DNA of 44,965 bases from Syntrophomonadaceae bacterium (GCA_012719535.1 JAAYAC010000059.1:1-44965), one strand, 5' to 3'; shown: positions 7,247 to 15,523, counted from the stretch's first letter. The notes: a model not told the origin generated them from the sequence alone. A program made the numbers and translations.

Positions 7247-8809
7247 ATGGGCGGGATAGTGGGCAAGAGGGAGAAAAGGTGGCGGCTTCTGCCGGTACTG
7301 GTACTGGGGCCGGCCCTTTTGTACACGTTTTTTCGGTGGGTCTGGCCGGTGCTTTATTCCGTGGATCTCCCCGTGGCATACGGCCGTACTCCTAGGTTTT
7401 CTTTGCGGCTAGTTCCCGAACCGGGCTACCAGGTGCAGCCCGTCAGGAATTTAACCCGGCGGGAGAAGCTCATGACCGAGACTGAATATATTTACCGGGT
7501 TCAGGCCTGGAAGGGGGAAGCCGGGCGGTTAAGCGTTATTCTACAGCGATTCCATAATGGCGACCTTTTGTTTTTTGTCGCCTCACGTGGGGTCCTTTCT
7601 CAACCGGAGCCCTTGGCGCGGCTGCAACTGAGAGTGGCGGGGGCACAACCCCGGCGGGGGTACGCCATCGCCTGCGAGGCAACGGGTTCCCTGCGGCCCC
7701 GACCCGTGTGGCAACCGGTGCACCCGGACCGCTTGCCCGGGTGGCTCCCAGAGGGGCTGGTTTTTCTGGAAGGCGAAGGCTATTCTCTGGTTACCGGCCC
7801 CGTCAACCTGTTCCGGGATTTGGGGCACGGGGTGGTGAAGGAAGTTTCCATCGGGAAGGTTGGAGTACATGCCGGGCGTAACGCCAGCTTGTACGAAATC
7901 CCGTTACAGGGCTGGAACGATGGCGAGAGCCGGGTCTGGGGGGTACTGAGCGAGCATTCACTGGTGGAGTGGAATGCCCGCGGAGAGATTGCTTCCCTGC
8001 AGCGGGGGGAGTTAAGCTGGAATCGCAAGTTCTGGCGGGATGGGTCTTATGACCCGATTCCTTCGAGTTATGTTCCATCGCATCCCAGGGGTTATTGGCG
8101 TTGCCCCGCACAACATATCGGCAGGTTGTTCGCGGGTGAGCCCGGCCGCTATGCTGCTGTTATTACCCTTTCCTCAATGTATTCCTGTATCCGGACACAA
8201 AACCAGGCTGGGTACTGGCCCACCACCCCGAAATCAACCTGGCTGGCCAAAGATTACGGCATAGGCCATGACTTCTTCGATACCCGGTTCAACACGGACG
8301 GGGCGCTCTTCCTCCTTGAGGCATACCAAAAATATGGGGAAGCTAAAGCTCTGGCCGCTGCGGAGCGGTATGCCCGGTTCCTTTGTGACTATGCCCGGCA
8401 GTACTCTTACCGGACCGCAAATGGTGGTTATCTGGTCCCCGACTACATGGATCCGTCGGGGCGGGCAGGTACGCATACCGCCCTTAACCACCTGGTGGCG
8501 GAAATGAACTTCCTCTATAGCATGTACGTGGCTACTGGAAATTCGTCCTACCGGCAGGTGGCCGACCGCATGCGGCAGGCAGTAAAGGATACACGGGACG
8601 GATGGATCAAAGAGGATGGGGAACTGTGGTACGCCTATCTCCCCAACGGGAATTTCGGCCTCAAAGACTACCCGACCCTGACTCTGAATGACTTGCGACA
8701 GGGGCAGGAACTCATCAGGGAAATCACCGGCAGGCCGGACCCCGATTTTACCAGGCTGATACTAGCCAAAGAAGGTTACAACCGCCGCCACGGAATTCCC
8801 TTGAGGTAG
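7247..8809 (+). CDS. D-glucuronyl C5-epimerase-like (alpha/alpha)6-toroid protein
   Basis: The 520-aa product has an N-terminal membrane anchor (about residues 12-37, LLPVLVLGPALLYTFFRWVW), a beta-rich middle region of about 200 residues, and a C-terminal half resembling the C-terminal domain of D-glucuronyl C5-epimerases and other helical-toroid sugar enzymes. Recognisable are NQAGYWPTTPKSTWLAKDYG, the repeated helix pairs around ALAAAERYARFLCDYARQY, and DGELWYAYLPNG. The ATG at 7247 has AGGAG 7 nt upstream; a GTG at 7226 is in frame but lacks a site. The catalytic activity cannot be read from the sequence; a role in cell-surface polysaccharide modification is suggested by the deacetylase next door. 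Confident as a gene, moderate on family. Confidence 0.75.
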   Translation: MGGIVGKREKRWRLLPVLVLGPALLYTFFRWVWPVLYSVDLPVAYGRTPRFSLRLVPEPGYQVQPVRNLTRREKLMTETEYIYRVQAWKGEAGRLSVILQRFHNGDLLFFVASRGVLSQPEPLARLQLRVAGAQPRRGYAIACEATGSLRPRPVWQPVHPDRLPGWLPEGLVFLEGEGYSLVTGPVNLFRDLGHGVVKEVSIGKVGVHAGRNASLYEIPLQGWNDGESRVWGVLSEHSLVEWNARGEIASLQRGELSWNRKFWRDGSYDPIPSSYVPSHPRGYWRCPAQHIGRLFAGEPGRYAAVITLSSMYSCIRTQNQAGYWPTTPKSTWLAKDYGIGHDFFDTRFNTDGALFLLEAYQKYGEAKALAAAERYARFLCDYARQYSYRTANGGYLVPDYMDPSGRAGTHTALNHLVAEMNFLYSMYVATGNSSYRQVADRMRQAVKDTRDGWIKEDGELWYAYLPNGNFGLKDYPTLTLNDLRQGQELIREITGRPDPDFTRLILAKEGYNRRHGIPLR

Positions 8810-8884
8810 TACCACTCATGAGTTGTAAGCGTAGTCAGTGTTGTTTTTCGCAGCGGAAAATTTCCCGGAAGGTGGAACAGAAAC

Positions 8885-9754
8885 TTGAAGCACACGAGTA
8901 GTGGCAAGCTTGACAGGCGGCTTTTACCGGTGATACGCGGGCTGATCGCTGTTTTGATGATTTTCTGCCTTACTGCATGCGTGCCCTCCGCCCGGGCACT
9001 CGCGGACGACCAGGCGGGAAACGGTGTGGCCGTGCTGGTTTTTCACTCGCTCCAAACCGGGGTGCGTTCCAATTCGACAGTAATGTCGCCTGCTGATTTT
9101 GAGCTTACCCTGGTCCGCCTGGAGCAGAGTGGTTTTCAATTCATCGCTCTTAACCAATTCCATGCTTTTCTTGAAGGAAAGGCGAGTGTGCCACCCCGAG
9201 CGGTGCTGATAACGTTTGACGATGGCTACCGGGACAACTATGAGTATGCCCACCCCATCCTGTTCAGGTGGGACATTCCCGCGGTGGTTTTCCCGGTAGC
9301 GAAGTGGTTTTCTCCTCCCCCACACCAGAAGCCGAACCGGCCCCACCTGACAGCGGATGAGGTCCGGGAGATGTTGGCATCCGGTCTCTGGTCCTTTGGC
9401 TGTCACTCTTACGATGGCCACCGGATGGTGGTCAGGGGGGGGCCGTTTCTGACATCCCGCTACCCGGGTGAGACTCTAAGAGCCTACCGGGCCCGGCTTG
9501 GGAAGGATATTCAGCTCTGCCGGAGCGAGATGGCCAGGCTCGGGATAAACCCGGTGGATTATGCTCCTCCCATGGGGGCCATTAACCGGGAATCCATGGC
9601 CATGCTAAGCAAGGGGGGGTTCAAGTATATATACGTCCAGGGGAAGCGGCTGAATCGACCCGGCTCCACAGTCATACACCGGGTAACAGCAATTTCTCCC
9701 GAACAGGTGGTAAGGGACCTGCAAGAATTGTTTGCGGAAAAAGGGGGTAGGTAG
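8885..9754 (+). CDS. Polysaccharide deacetylase lipoprotein (NodB/PgaB-like)
   Basis: The 289-aa protein carries a NodB-homology deacetylase domain. LITFDDGYRDNY (about 108-119) supplies the catalytic base and metal aspartates, and GCHSYDGH (172-179) supplies the metal histidines in the HSxDxH arrangement typical of PgaB/IcaB-like de-N-acetylases. The N-terminus has a hydrophobic signal with a lipobox-like LTAC (cysteine 32), so it is probably an extracellular lipoprotein; ARALA could alternatively be a signal peptidase I site. The start is TTG with GGAAGGTGG upstream. The stop overlaps the next gene. Likely substrate is an N-acetylated surface glycan or peptidoglycan; this is inferred from the family. 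Confidence 0.88.
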   Translation: MKHTSSGKLDRRLLPVIRGLIAVLMIFCLTACVPSARALADDQAGNGVAVLVFHSLQTGVRSNSTVMSPADFELTLVRLEQSGFQFIALNQFHAFLEGKASVPPRAVLITFDDGYRDNYEYAHPILFRWDIPAVVFPVAKWFSPPPHQKPNRPHLTADEVREMLASGLWSFGCHSYDGHRMVVRGGPFLTSRYPGETLRAYRARLGKDIQLCRSEMARLGINPVDYAPPMGAINRESMAMLSKGGFKYIYVQGKRLNRPGSTVIHRVTAISPEQVVRDLQELFAEKGGR

Positions 9755-10298
9755 TACGAAAAGGTTAGCCAGATACTTTTTGAACGGGCTCTTGTTCCTG
9801 GTTCCGGTAGTGCTTACCGTTTATGTTTTCTACCTGGTGTTCGTGAAGATTGACGGTTGGCTGGGGATTCCCGTTCCCGGGTTGGGGTTTATGATAACCC
9901 TGGTGTTAATAACCCTGGTAGGATTCCTGGCGTCCAACTTCTTGACCCGGGGACTGTTAAGCTGGGTGGACGGCCTATTCAACCGCTTGCCCCTGGTAAG
10001 ACTGCTGTACTCCTCGGTCAAGGACCTGATCGGGGCTTTTGTCGGGGAGAAAAAGAGCTTTGACAAACCTGTGCTGGTGAGCCTGTTTCCGGAAGCAAAT
10101 GCCTATGTTTTAGGCTTCATTACCCGCGAATCGCTGAGGGATTTCGGGCTGAATGACCTGGTGGCAGTGTATCTCCCCCAATCCTACAATTTTGCCGGTA
10201 ACCTGGTGGTAGTGCCCCGGGATCAGGTAAGACCGCTGAATGCCAATAGTTCCGAGGTGATGACCTTCATAGTGTCGGGAGGGGTGGCGGGCAGGTGA
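9732..10298 (+). CDS. DUF502 family membrane protein
   Basis: The 188-aa protein has two N-terminal transmembrane segments (about 13-35 and 50-70) and then the conserved DUF502 stretch FNRLPLVRLLYSSVKDLIGAF, with a soluble C-terminal domain including VYLPQSYNFAGNLVVVPRD. Function of the family is unknown; members are widespread in bacteria and also in plants. The start is unsure: TTG at 9732 lies inside the deacetylase gene with only a poor ribosome binding site, and AAAAAGGGGG at 9737-9746 has no conventional start codon just after it. The overlap suggests translational coupling with the deacetylase. Confidence 0.82.
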   Translation: MRKKGVGSTKRLARYFLNGLLFLVPVVLTVYVFYLVFVKIDGWLGIPVPGLGFMITLVLITLVGFLASNFLTRGLLSWVDGLFNRLPLVRLLYSSVKDLIGAFVGEKKSFDKPVLVSLFPEANAYVLGFITRESLRDFGLNDLVAVYLPQSYNFAGNLVVVPRDQVRPLNANSSEVMTFIVSGGVAGR

Positions 10299-10299
10299 C

Positions 10300-10450
10300 T
10301 CTGGGTAGTCTCCACGCTCCCGTTAGGCAGGCGAACGCAGTGCCGGAGGTTCGCCCACGCAGACTGTTGGAAGAGGTGGTCCGTGAGGACAAATGGTGAA
10401 CTGCCACCAAATAGATCAGTATACTGAAACCGGGAGTTCCCGGTTTTTTT
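10300..10450 (+). ncRNA. Candidate structured RNA or leader ending in a terminator
   Basis: After the DUF502 gene the sequence folds into several stems. AGTCT pairs with AGACT enclosing GGCGAAC/GTTCGCC; then GGTGG pairs with CCACC enclosing TCC/GGA; then AACCGGG/CCCGGTT with an AGTT loop (10428-10445) runs into seven T. It matches no riboswitch class I know. It may simply be a complex 3' UTR with a terminator. No promoter of its own is evident. Confidence 0.3.
10428..10450 (+). terminator. Terminator closing the envelope gene group
   Basis: A 7-bp AACCGGG/CCCGGTT stem with AGTT loop is followed by a run of T to 10450. Confidence 0.85.
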
Positions 10451-10537
10451 GTGCGGCGAGAAGGGTTATCTGCCGGTGGTGTGGAAATGCTTAATAGTTA
10501 AAGCCGCTTAAGGGAGGGAAGTCCACTGAAGGACTGG

Positions 10538-10960
10538 ATGACCCCGGTGGTCATTGTCATGTTGCTGGCCGCAGCAGCACAGGGTTTTGTGTTCTGGAGA
10601 AAAAACAAGGCTCACCGGCAGGCTGAAGAAGATGCCAGTCTCTTTTATGCCCGTCAGGGTGAGGACGGGCACCTGTTCATGCCGGCCAGCCTTTCCTACT
10701 ACCGCAGCCTATATATAGACCCGCAAGGGTTCCGGGTTGAAACCGAGGGACAACCTCTGGATTGCGCCTGGGAGGAAGTCGTGGTGATCCACAAGGTTCC
10801 CAACCCGGATCGGAAGACTTTACGCGATACATATCGCCTTCTCGTCAGTATAACTGGTAGGCCCGATCCTCTGGTGATTCAGCTGGGCAGTTTCCGCGAC
10901 GCGGAAGTGCGGTTGATAATCAAGACCATGAAGAAGTATGCCAGGGTTATCGAAGAATGA
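10538..10960 (+). CDS. Small membrane-anchored hypothetical protein
   Basis: The 140-aa protein starts with one transmembrane segment (VVIVMLLAAAAQGFVFW) followed by a cytoplasmic-looking domain with DPQGFRVETEGQPLDCAWEE, reminiscent of a small PH-like fold though I cannot confirm it. The best ribosome binding site, AGGGAGGG at 10511-10518, is 19 nt from this ATG but only 7 nt from an in-frame CTG at 10526, so translation may begin at CTG and add four residues (LKDW). The stop overlaps the ATG at 10957 of the next frame as ATGA. Family not recognised. Confidence 0.65.
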   Translation: MTPVVIVMLLAAAAQGFVFWRKNKAHRQAEEDASLFYARQGEDGHLFMPASLSYYRSLYIDPQGFRVETEGQPLDCAWEEVVVIHKVPNPDRKTLRDTYRLLVSITGRPDPLVIQLGSFRDAEVRLIIKTMKKYARVIEE

Positions 10961-11055
10961 TGCCCAGCTTCCGGGCCCGCCCCGCATTCATGCCGGGGAT
11001 TGGCTCAACTGGAGAGGCGGTTGGAAACAGGATATCTTTGCAAGGGGTGATCGGT

Positions 11056-12180
11056 TTGCGTAAAAGGTTGGGTTTGATTTTGCTGGGGATGGTTCTATTA
11101 CTGGGCAGCCCGGCCGGTTTAGTTCAGGCCTTTCAGACCGTAAGCAACGATACGGTGTACATAGACAGCGGCCGGGTCCTCAACGGTCCCCACCTTTTAG
11201 CCGGGCAGTCGGTCGGGTTCGACGGGACGACAGACGGAGACCTTTTTGTTGTGGCCCGGTCCGCCCGCATCAATGGTCGAGTCAAGGGAGACCTGATTAT
11301 GGCCTGTCAGGAGGCCGAGGTCAATGGCCCGGTAGACGGGGATATACGTATACTCGCCGGCAATGTATCACTACGGAGCATGGTAGCAGGATCATTTTCC
11401 GGGGCTGTGGAATCACTGGTCATTGACAGAGAAGCCGTGGTGGGGCGGGACCTGGTGTTTGCTGCGAGACGGTTTGATCTGTACGGAGTGGTAGATAGGG
11501 ACATCAGTGCTACTGGGAACCGGATCTATGTCGATGGTACGGTGGGCAGAAATGTAAGGCTTGTTCAAATCGGTAGTCTTCGGTTGGGTGAGAACAGCCG
11601 TATCCAGGGAAACTTGTATTACTCCAGTCCCGGGAAGGCTGATATAGCTGGTGGTGCGGTGATTGAAGGTCAACAGAACTGGCGGAAGGTGGTTGGCGAA
11701 CAGCAACCATATGTTTACTACCTGGACATACTGGCCGGTTTTCTGGGTATGCTCCTGGTGTGGGCGGTTTTCCGGCTGTTTTCCCCTGGCTTCTGGGACA
11801 GCCTGGCCCGAGAAATAACCGGGACCCCCTGGAGAAGTCTGGTGTTAGGTGTAGCTGCGTTTTTCACCCTGCCGGTACTGTCACTGATCTTGTTGCTTAC
11901 CGTGGTAGGCATTCCCCTCGGAATGATTCTGGGGGTATCTTACGTTGTGCTTCTTTACCTGAGCAAGATAATCGTAGGTAGCGCGGCGGGAGAGGTCATT
12001 GGCCAGTACTCGGGTTGGAACCGAACCATGCACCCGTTCTGGCTATACCTGCTGGGTCTTTCGCTGGTTATCCTCGTGAGCAGGATACCCGCGATAGGTT
12101 GGCTGGTTTCGTTGATCGTGGTCTGGTGGGGCATGGGGGCGGTTTCCTCGCAGCTATTCAGCCGCGGGCCCCTCGGATAA
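11056..12180 (+). CDS. Bactofilin-like polymer-forming exported membrane protein
   Basis: The product, about 374 aa, has a signal peptide (LGLILLGMVLLLGSPAGLVQA), then roughly 170 residues of beta-helix-type repeats with alternating hydrophobic and glycine/aspartate positions (DGTTDGDLFVVARSARING, VDGDIRILAGNVSL), typical of polymer-forming cytoskeletal (bactofilin) repeats. Four hydrophobic helices follow from about residue 225 to the end. The TTG at 11056 is chosen because AAGGGGTGA lies just upstream and it begins exactly at the signal peptide. An in-frame ATG at 10957 overlapping the previous stop would add 33 non-signal residues. The 3' end overlaps the convergent gene at 12154 by 27 nt. 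It probably acts at the cell surface; specific role unknown. Confidence 0.75.
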   Translation: MRKRLGLILLGMVLLLGSPAGLVQAFQTVSNDTVYIDSGRVLNGPHLLAGQSVGFDGTTDGDLFVVARSARINGRVKGDLIMACQEAEVNGPVDGDIRILAGNVSLRSMVAGSFSGAVESLVIDREAVVGRDLVFAARRFDLYGVVDRDISATGNRIYVDGTVGRNVRLVQIGSLRLGENSRIQGNLYYSSPGKADIAGGAVIEGQQNWRKVVGEQQPYVYYLDILAGFLGMLLVWAVFRLFSPGFWDSLAREITGTPWRSLVLGVAAFFTLPVLSLILLLTVVGIPLGMILGVSYVVLLYLSKIIVGSAAGEVIGQYSGWNRTMHPFWLYLLGLSLVILVSRIPAIGWLVSLIVVWWGMGAVSSQLFSRGPLG

Positions 12181-13248
12181 GTACAAGCGGGCCTCAGTGG
12201 TCAATTCCTGCACCAGCTCGCTCACTGACATGATACGGTCAATCCGATACACGTTGGCTCCCGCAAAGGCGAACCCCTTGTCCATTTTGCCTGCCTGCGC
12301 ATTGATGAGGGCATCGGCTATACAATAAGGAGCTGTTTTGGGATTGCAGTGTTTAAGGCAATTGTACCGGCACTTGACCTTTTGCGGCCTTTCAGCAACA
12401 TTATCAATAAACTGGTTTTTGATGGCCCGTCCAGGCAGGCCAACCGGGCTCTTTATTATAACTACATCCTCCTGCCGGGCTCGCAGGTAGGCCTCTTTAA
12501 ACCCGGGGGAGGCATCACACTCATAGGTGGCCACGAACCGGGTGGCCATCTGCACCCCGGCGCAGCCCAAACCAAGGAAACGGGCTATGTCTTTGCCGTC
12601 GTATATACCCCCCGCGGCGATGACCGGTATCTGGCGGCCAGATTTATCCTCGAAGGGCTTAACTGCTTCGATGACTTCTATTACAATGTCTTCCAGGCAA
12701 TGTTCTTCCAGGTGTTCCAGCTGCGCGTATGAGAAACCCAGGTGGCCGCCTGCGAGCGGCCCTTCCACGACCACGCCGTCAGGACAGTAACCGTAACTTC
12801 TGTCCCACTTCTTGGCGATCAGCTGAAAGGCCTTGGCTGAAGATACAATTGGCACAATGGCAGTTGTGGTTCCCAGCACGTATTCGGGCAAGCTAAGCGG
12901 GAGGCCGGCTCCAACCATAACCAGGTTGATTGCCTCTTCTACGGCGGTGCGAACCATTTCGTCAAAGTGGTTGAGGGCTGCCATAACATTAACGCCGATA
13001 ACACCTTGAGGGCAGAGTTCCCGAGCTCGGCGTATCTCCTGGCGGAGGGCTCGGATATTTGCCTTTCTCTTGTTTTCCCGGTAGTCGGGTTCGGCCATTC
13101 CGATCTCGACCGCGGAGATTATCCCAATTGCTCCCTCCCGGGCCACTGCTGAAGCAAGGCCCGACAGGGATATACCTATGCCCATCCCCCCCTGAATCAG
13201 GGGGATTCGTGCCCTATGACAGCCTATGGTTAACGCACCGAGTTCCAT
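12154..13248 (-). CDS. Nitronate monooxygenase-family FMN enzyme
   Basis: The 364-aa protein belongs to the FMN-dependent nitronate monooxygenase/FabK superfamily. Visible features are the N-terminal PLIQGGMGIGIS, the conserved EGPLAGGHLGF loop (about residue 163-173) whose histidine is catalytic in nitronate monooxygenases, VIAAGGIYDGKDIA and GCAGVQMATRF binding the FMN phosphate. A cysteine-rich segment CRYNCLKHCNPKTAPYC (about 293-309) is found in the long clostridial subgroup. It differs from the FabK at 18791, which lies inside the fatty-acid operon. It may detoxify propionate-3-nitronate or act as another flavin oxidoreductase; substrate is not readable. Ribosome binding site GGTGAAG precedes the ATG. 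Confidence 0.85.
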   Translation of the reverse strand: MELGALTIGCHRARIPLIQGGMGIGISLSGLASAVAREGAIGIISAVEIGMAEPDYRENKRKANIRALRQEIRRARELCPQGVIGVNVMAALNHFDEMVRTAVEEAINLVMVGAGLPLSLPEYVLGTTTAIVPIVSSAKAFQLIAKKWDRSYGYCPDGVVVEGPLAGGHLGFSYAQLEHLEEHCLEDIVIEVIEAVKPFEDKSGRQIPVIAAGGIYDGKDIARFLGLGCAGVQMATRFVATYECDASPGFKEAYLRARQEDVVIIKSPVGLPGRAIKNQFIDNVAERPQKVKCRYNCLKHCNPKTAPYCIADALINAQAGKMDKGFAFAGANVYRIDRIMSVSELVQELTTEARLYLSEGPAAE

Positions 13249-13285
13249 TTCTTCACCAGCTTTTTTGTAATGTACTCAGAATTTA

Positions 13286-13313
13286 ATTATATTGGATAAT
13301 AGAGTGGAAGCAA
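13286..13313 (-). promoter_or_regulatory. Promoter of the 12154-13248 flavoprotein gene
   Basis: On the minus strand TTGCTT and a perfect TATAAT are separated by 16 nt, about 38 nt before the ATG. Confidence 0.6.
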
Positions 13314-13329
13314 AGGATAATCTTAATGG

Positions 13330-13352
13330 CAAGTGGGGACAGTCCCTGCTTG
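13330..13352. repeat. REP-like palindrome
   Basis: The palindrome CAAGTGGGGACAGTCCCTG is completed by CTTG. It pairs GGGA/TCCC inside CAAG/CTTG and lacks a T run. The GGGGACAGTCCC core is common as a dispersed palindrome in Clostridia. Only one copy occurs here, so repeat status is not demonstrated. Confidence 0.3.
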
Positions 13353-13360
13353 GTAGTGGA

Positions 13361-14329
13361 CTAGCGGAATGTGATTCTATCGATGCGGTAGGCTCCTGTT
13401 TGCGGGTTTACTAGTTTGGTTCGAAATTCGGCCTCAACTACTTCGTGCTTGAGGGATACTCCCTGCTTCCTGAACAGGAGTAGCTGGAAACGCCAGGTAT
13501 TCTGTTCGGGAAGCTGGTGTTGTCCCCATTCCAGGTCTTCCCCGATGTAGTTCAAGATCTGAATGCTTATCGTATTCTCAAATTTTTTGCACAATCGTCG
13601 GGTTTCCCGGGGACTCCCGTTCCAACGTTCAGTAAAAATGGCATCCTGAATTTCCTGGGGGAGGACCGGCTTACCTCCGAAGGGGCGTTCGAGGTATTCC
13701 AAAAGCAGGCTAATCTCGGCAAACCCGCGCGTACCCGCATCCAGGCTGTAGTTTATGACCTTGTACCGGTTTTTCTGCCACTGATAAGCCAGGTACTCAT
13801 ATCCGGTTCCATAGATGCGCTGAACTACAATCAGTTCCGGGACCCGATCCCCGTTAACGTCATGCAAATCAAGTCCGGTTACAACTAGGGAGAAAAGCCT
13901 TTCATACCGTTGCTTTTCCGGGTTCCACCGGAAAAGGTGAAAAGGTTTTTCATGTGAATGGCTTCCCAGCACCAGAATCTCGGCCCGGTGGTCCCGGTTT
14001 ACGTCCAGGACGGTGATATTTAAGGGATACCATTCCTCGTAGATACCCAGCCAACCTATAGCCGGGTCCGGCTTCAGGACATAAGTTTTGCCTCCCTCGT
14101 GCAATACCTCAACCCAGTAGGTCTTTTTATGCAGGTCGGCCCTCACGTTGATTGTCTCTTTTGTTCCGTCATTATTGGTGTCCTCGGTAACCTGCTTAAC
14201 GGTCTTATAGCCGTCTCCCGCAACCAGGTGAACGAGATTGCTACCGAATATGGTCCACAAGCACAGTACCGGTACCAGGGTGGCCACCAGTAAGAGTAGG
14301 GAGTTCTTGCGCAACACTACTACTCTCAA
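13361..14329 (-). CDS. Exported FG-GAP/VCBS-repeat-like hypothetical protein
   Basis: The 322-aa protein has a single N-terminal hydrophobic segment (LLLLVATLVPVLCLWTIFG) that is a signal anchor or signal peptide. The extracellular part contains three acidic loops of the calcium-binding DxNxDG type: EDTNNDGTKETI, LDVNRDHRAEILVLG and HDVNGDRVPELIVV, spaced like blades of an FG-GAP/VCBS propeller. The C-terminal third, about 110 residues, is not recognised. The TTG start has the very strong GGGGGGAGG site. It is transcribed away from the coat genes. Spore-former genomes often carry such proteins near sporulation genes, but nothing here proves that role. Confidence 0.7.
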   Translation of the reverse strand: MRVVVLRKNSLLLLVATLVPVLCLWTIFGSNLVHLVAGDGYKTVKQVTEDTNNDGTKETINVRADLHKKTYWVEVLHEGGKTYVLKPDPAIGWLGIYEEWYPLNITVLDVNRDHRAEILVLGSHSHEKPFHLFRWNPEKQRYERLFSLVVTGLDLHDVNGDRVPELIVVQRIYGTGYEYLAYQWQKNRYKVINYSLDAGTRGFAEISLLLEYLERPFGGKPVLPQEIQDAIFTERWNGSPRETRRLCKKFENTISIQILNYIGEDLEWGQHQLPEQNTWRFQLLLFRKQGVSLKHEVVEAEFRTKLVNPQTGAYRIDRITFR

Positions 14330-14480
14330 GTCGATTCCTCCCCCCTTTTACAATTTATTGTCTTTCAGGTAATTTAGAAGGAGATTTACGCAAGCCATTA
14401 TAAGGTCATACCGGCGAAATCGCCATGTACATCTCGTTTCGGCTTCGGCAGGTTATTTTCGTTTGTATAGGGGGGTAAAA

Positions 14481-14729
14481 ATGAAGGTGGAACGCCATCC
14501 CCTGGGTACTGTGCTGGTGGTAACCCATGGTGGGAATCTGATGACCCTGGCCTGCCACCTGAATGAAGAGCCCCTGTTGTTGTACTGGAAATATTACCAG
14601 GCCAAGGCGGCGGTCTGCACCTTGCTGGTGGAAAATGGCCGGCTGGTGCTGGTTGCCATGAACGATAACGATATTACTCACCTGGATGAAACGATCTCTG
14701 ATTACTGCATGAGCCAATATATTCCATGA
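14481..14729 (+). pseudogene. Truncated histidine phosphatase (phosphoglycerate mutase-like)
   Basis: The 82 residues after the ATG resemble only the C-terminal third of a histidine phosphatase of the CobC/GpmB type: VLVVTHGGNLMTLACHL is the second catalytic-histidine block, followed by the usual strand ending. The N-terminal RHG motif with the nucleophilic histidine is absent, and the 150 nt upstream do not encode it in any plus frame I checked. AGGGGGG lies just before the ATG, so a short protein could still be made, but it cannot be catalytically complete. I call it a gene remnant. Confidence 0.55.
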
Positions 14730-14741
14730 TCCTGTTCGAAT

Positions 14742-14770
14742 ACCGCAGGGGTAGTCAAGCCATAATAATA
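14742..14770 (+). promoter_or_regulatory. Possible sigma-K promoter of the coat genes
   Basis: ACC at 14742-14744 and CATAATAATA at 14761-14770 are separated by 16 nt. This resembles the mother-cell sigma-K pattern (AC then CATAnnnTA), which would suit coat genes. The match is short and not proof. Confidence 0.35.
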
Positions 14771-14805
14771 TTTGATGAATTGAGAAAGGAGTGACCACCA
14801 AACCG

Positions 14806-15093
14806 ATGACCGACAGAGAGTTGCATGCCCTCAGTGACCAGATGATTGGGCACTTAAGCCAGATCGAGAAGTATTCACTTTACTCCCAGGTGGTGCAGGA
14901 TCCGGAGGTTAAACAACTGCTGCAGAACCACCAGAATCTCCTGCAGGGGCACTTGCAAACTTTGAGAAGCTTTATCCAGCAGCCGGTGAGCTACACCGCA
15001 CAACCGGCCACTTTCCAAGCCGGTGTCTTCCCGACGACTTACGTGCCGCAGGGATTCAACCAACCTGGAATGGCGGGAAGGGGGGGGGTTTAA
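14806..15093 (+). CDS. Small spore coat protein (CotF-like)
   Basis: The 95-aa product has a helical N-terminal half (DRELHALSDQMIGHLSQIEK, then VVQDPEVKQLLQNHQNLL) typical of the ferritin-like CotF/YhcQ family, followed by a proline/glutamine/glycine-rich tail. The ATG at 14806 follows AAAGGAG with a long 14-nt spacer; the GTG at 14791 overlaps that site and is less likely. Its TAA overlaps the next ATG by one base, so the two are translationally coupled. Confidence 0.7.
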   Translation: MTDRELHALSDQMIGHLSQIEKYSLYSQVVQDPEVKQLLQNHQNLLQGHLQTLRSFIQQPVSYTAQPATFQAGVFPTTYVPQGFNQPGMAGRGGV

Positions 15094-15458
15094 TGCCGTA
15101 TAGAAACATGAGCGTGCAGGGTATTGCCATCGATTGCCTGAATTCTACCAAGTACATGGCGATATCTGATGCCTTTGACAGTTTGGAATCAACCACCCCC
15201 CAAATCAGGGACCTGATGATGCGGATGAATCAGGAACACCTGAGGATGGCCGACGAGTGGAACCAGCTGGTACACAGAAAGGGCTGGCTGCAGGTTTCTG
15301 TTGCCCGTCCCGAATTGCAGAGCCAGGTCAGCAGCCAGGTCAGCTCCCTGAGTTCCCAGATGGGGATTACTTATGCGCAAACGGCTGCTCCCAGCTATCA
15401 AGTTACACCGCAGCCCACTGGGTTTCCCACCGTAATTCCGCCCCAGGTCAGCCAGTGA
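15093..15458 (+). CDS. Spore coat protein, CotF family
   Basis: The 121-aa protein carries a CotF-type core: AIDCLNSTKYMAISDAFDSL, then STTPQIRDLMMRMNQEHLRM and DEWNQLVHRKGW, two long helices with a conserved tryptophan at the end. The C-terminus is a glutamine/serine/proline tail with repeated SQVSSQVSSLSSQ, common in coat proteins. It is coupled to the preceding small coat gene and followed by a strong terminator. Its likely place is the outer layers of the spore. Confidence 0.82.
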   Translation: MPYRNMSVQGIAIDCLNSTKYMAISDAFDSLESTTPQIRDLMMRMNQEHLRMADEWNQLVHRKGWLQVSVARPELQSQVSSQVSSLSSQMGITYAQTAAPSYQVTPQPTGFPTVIPPQVSQ

Positions 15459-15469
15459 AACCGTACCAC

Positions 15470-15503
15470 CCTGCCCCCGCCCTTCCGGCGGGGGCAGGGG
15501 TTT
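15470..15503 (+). terminator. Terminator after the coat genes
   Basis: A perfect 12-bp stem CCTGCCCCCGCC/GGCGGGGGCAGG with a CTTCC loop is followed by GGTTT. The hairpin is very stable but the T run is short. Confidence 0.75.
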
Positions 15504-15523
15504 AAGTTTCTGGAGGAGTTCGG

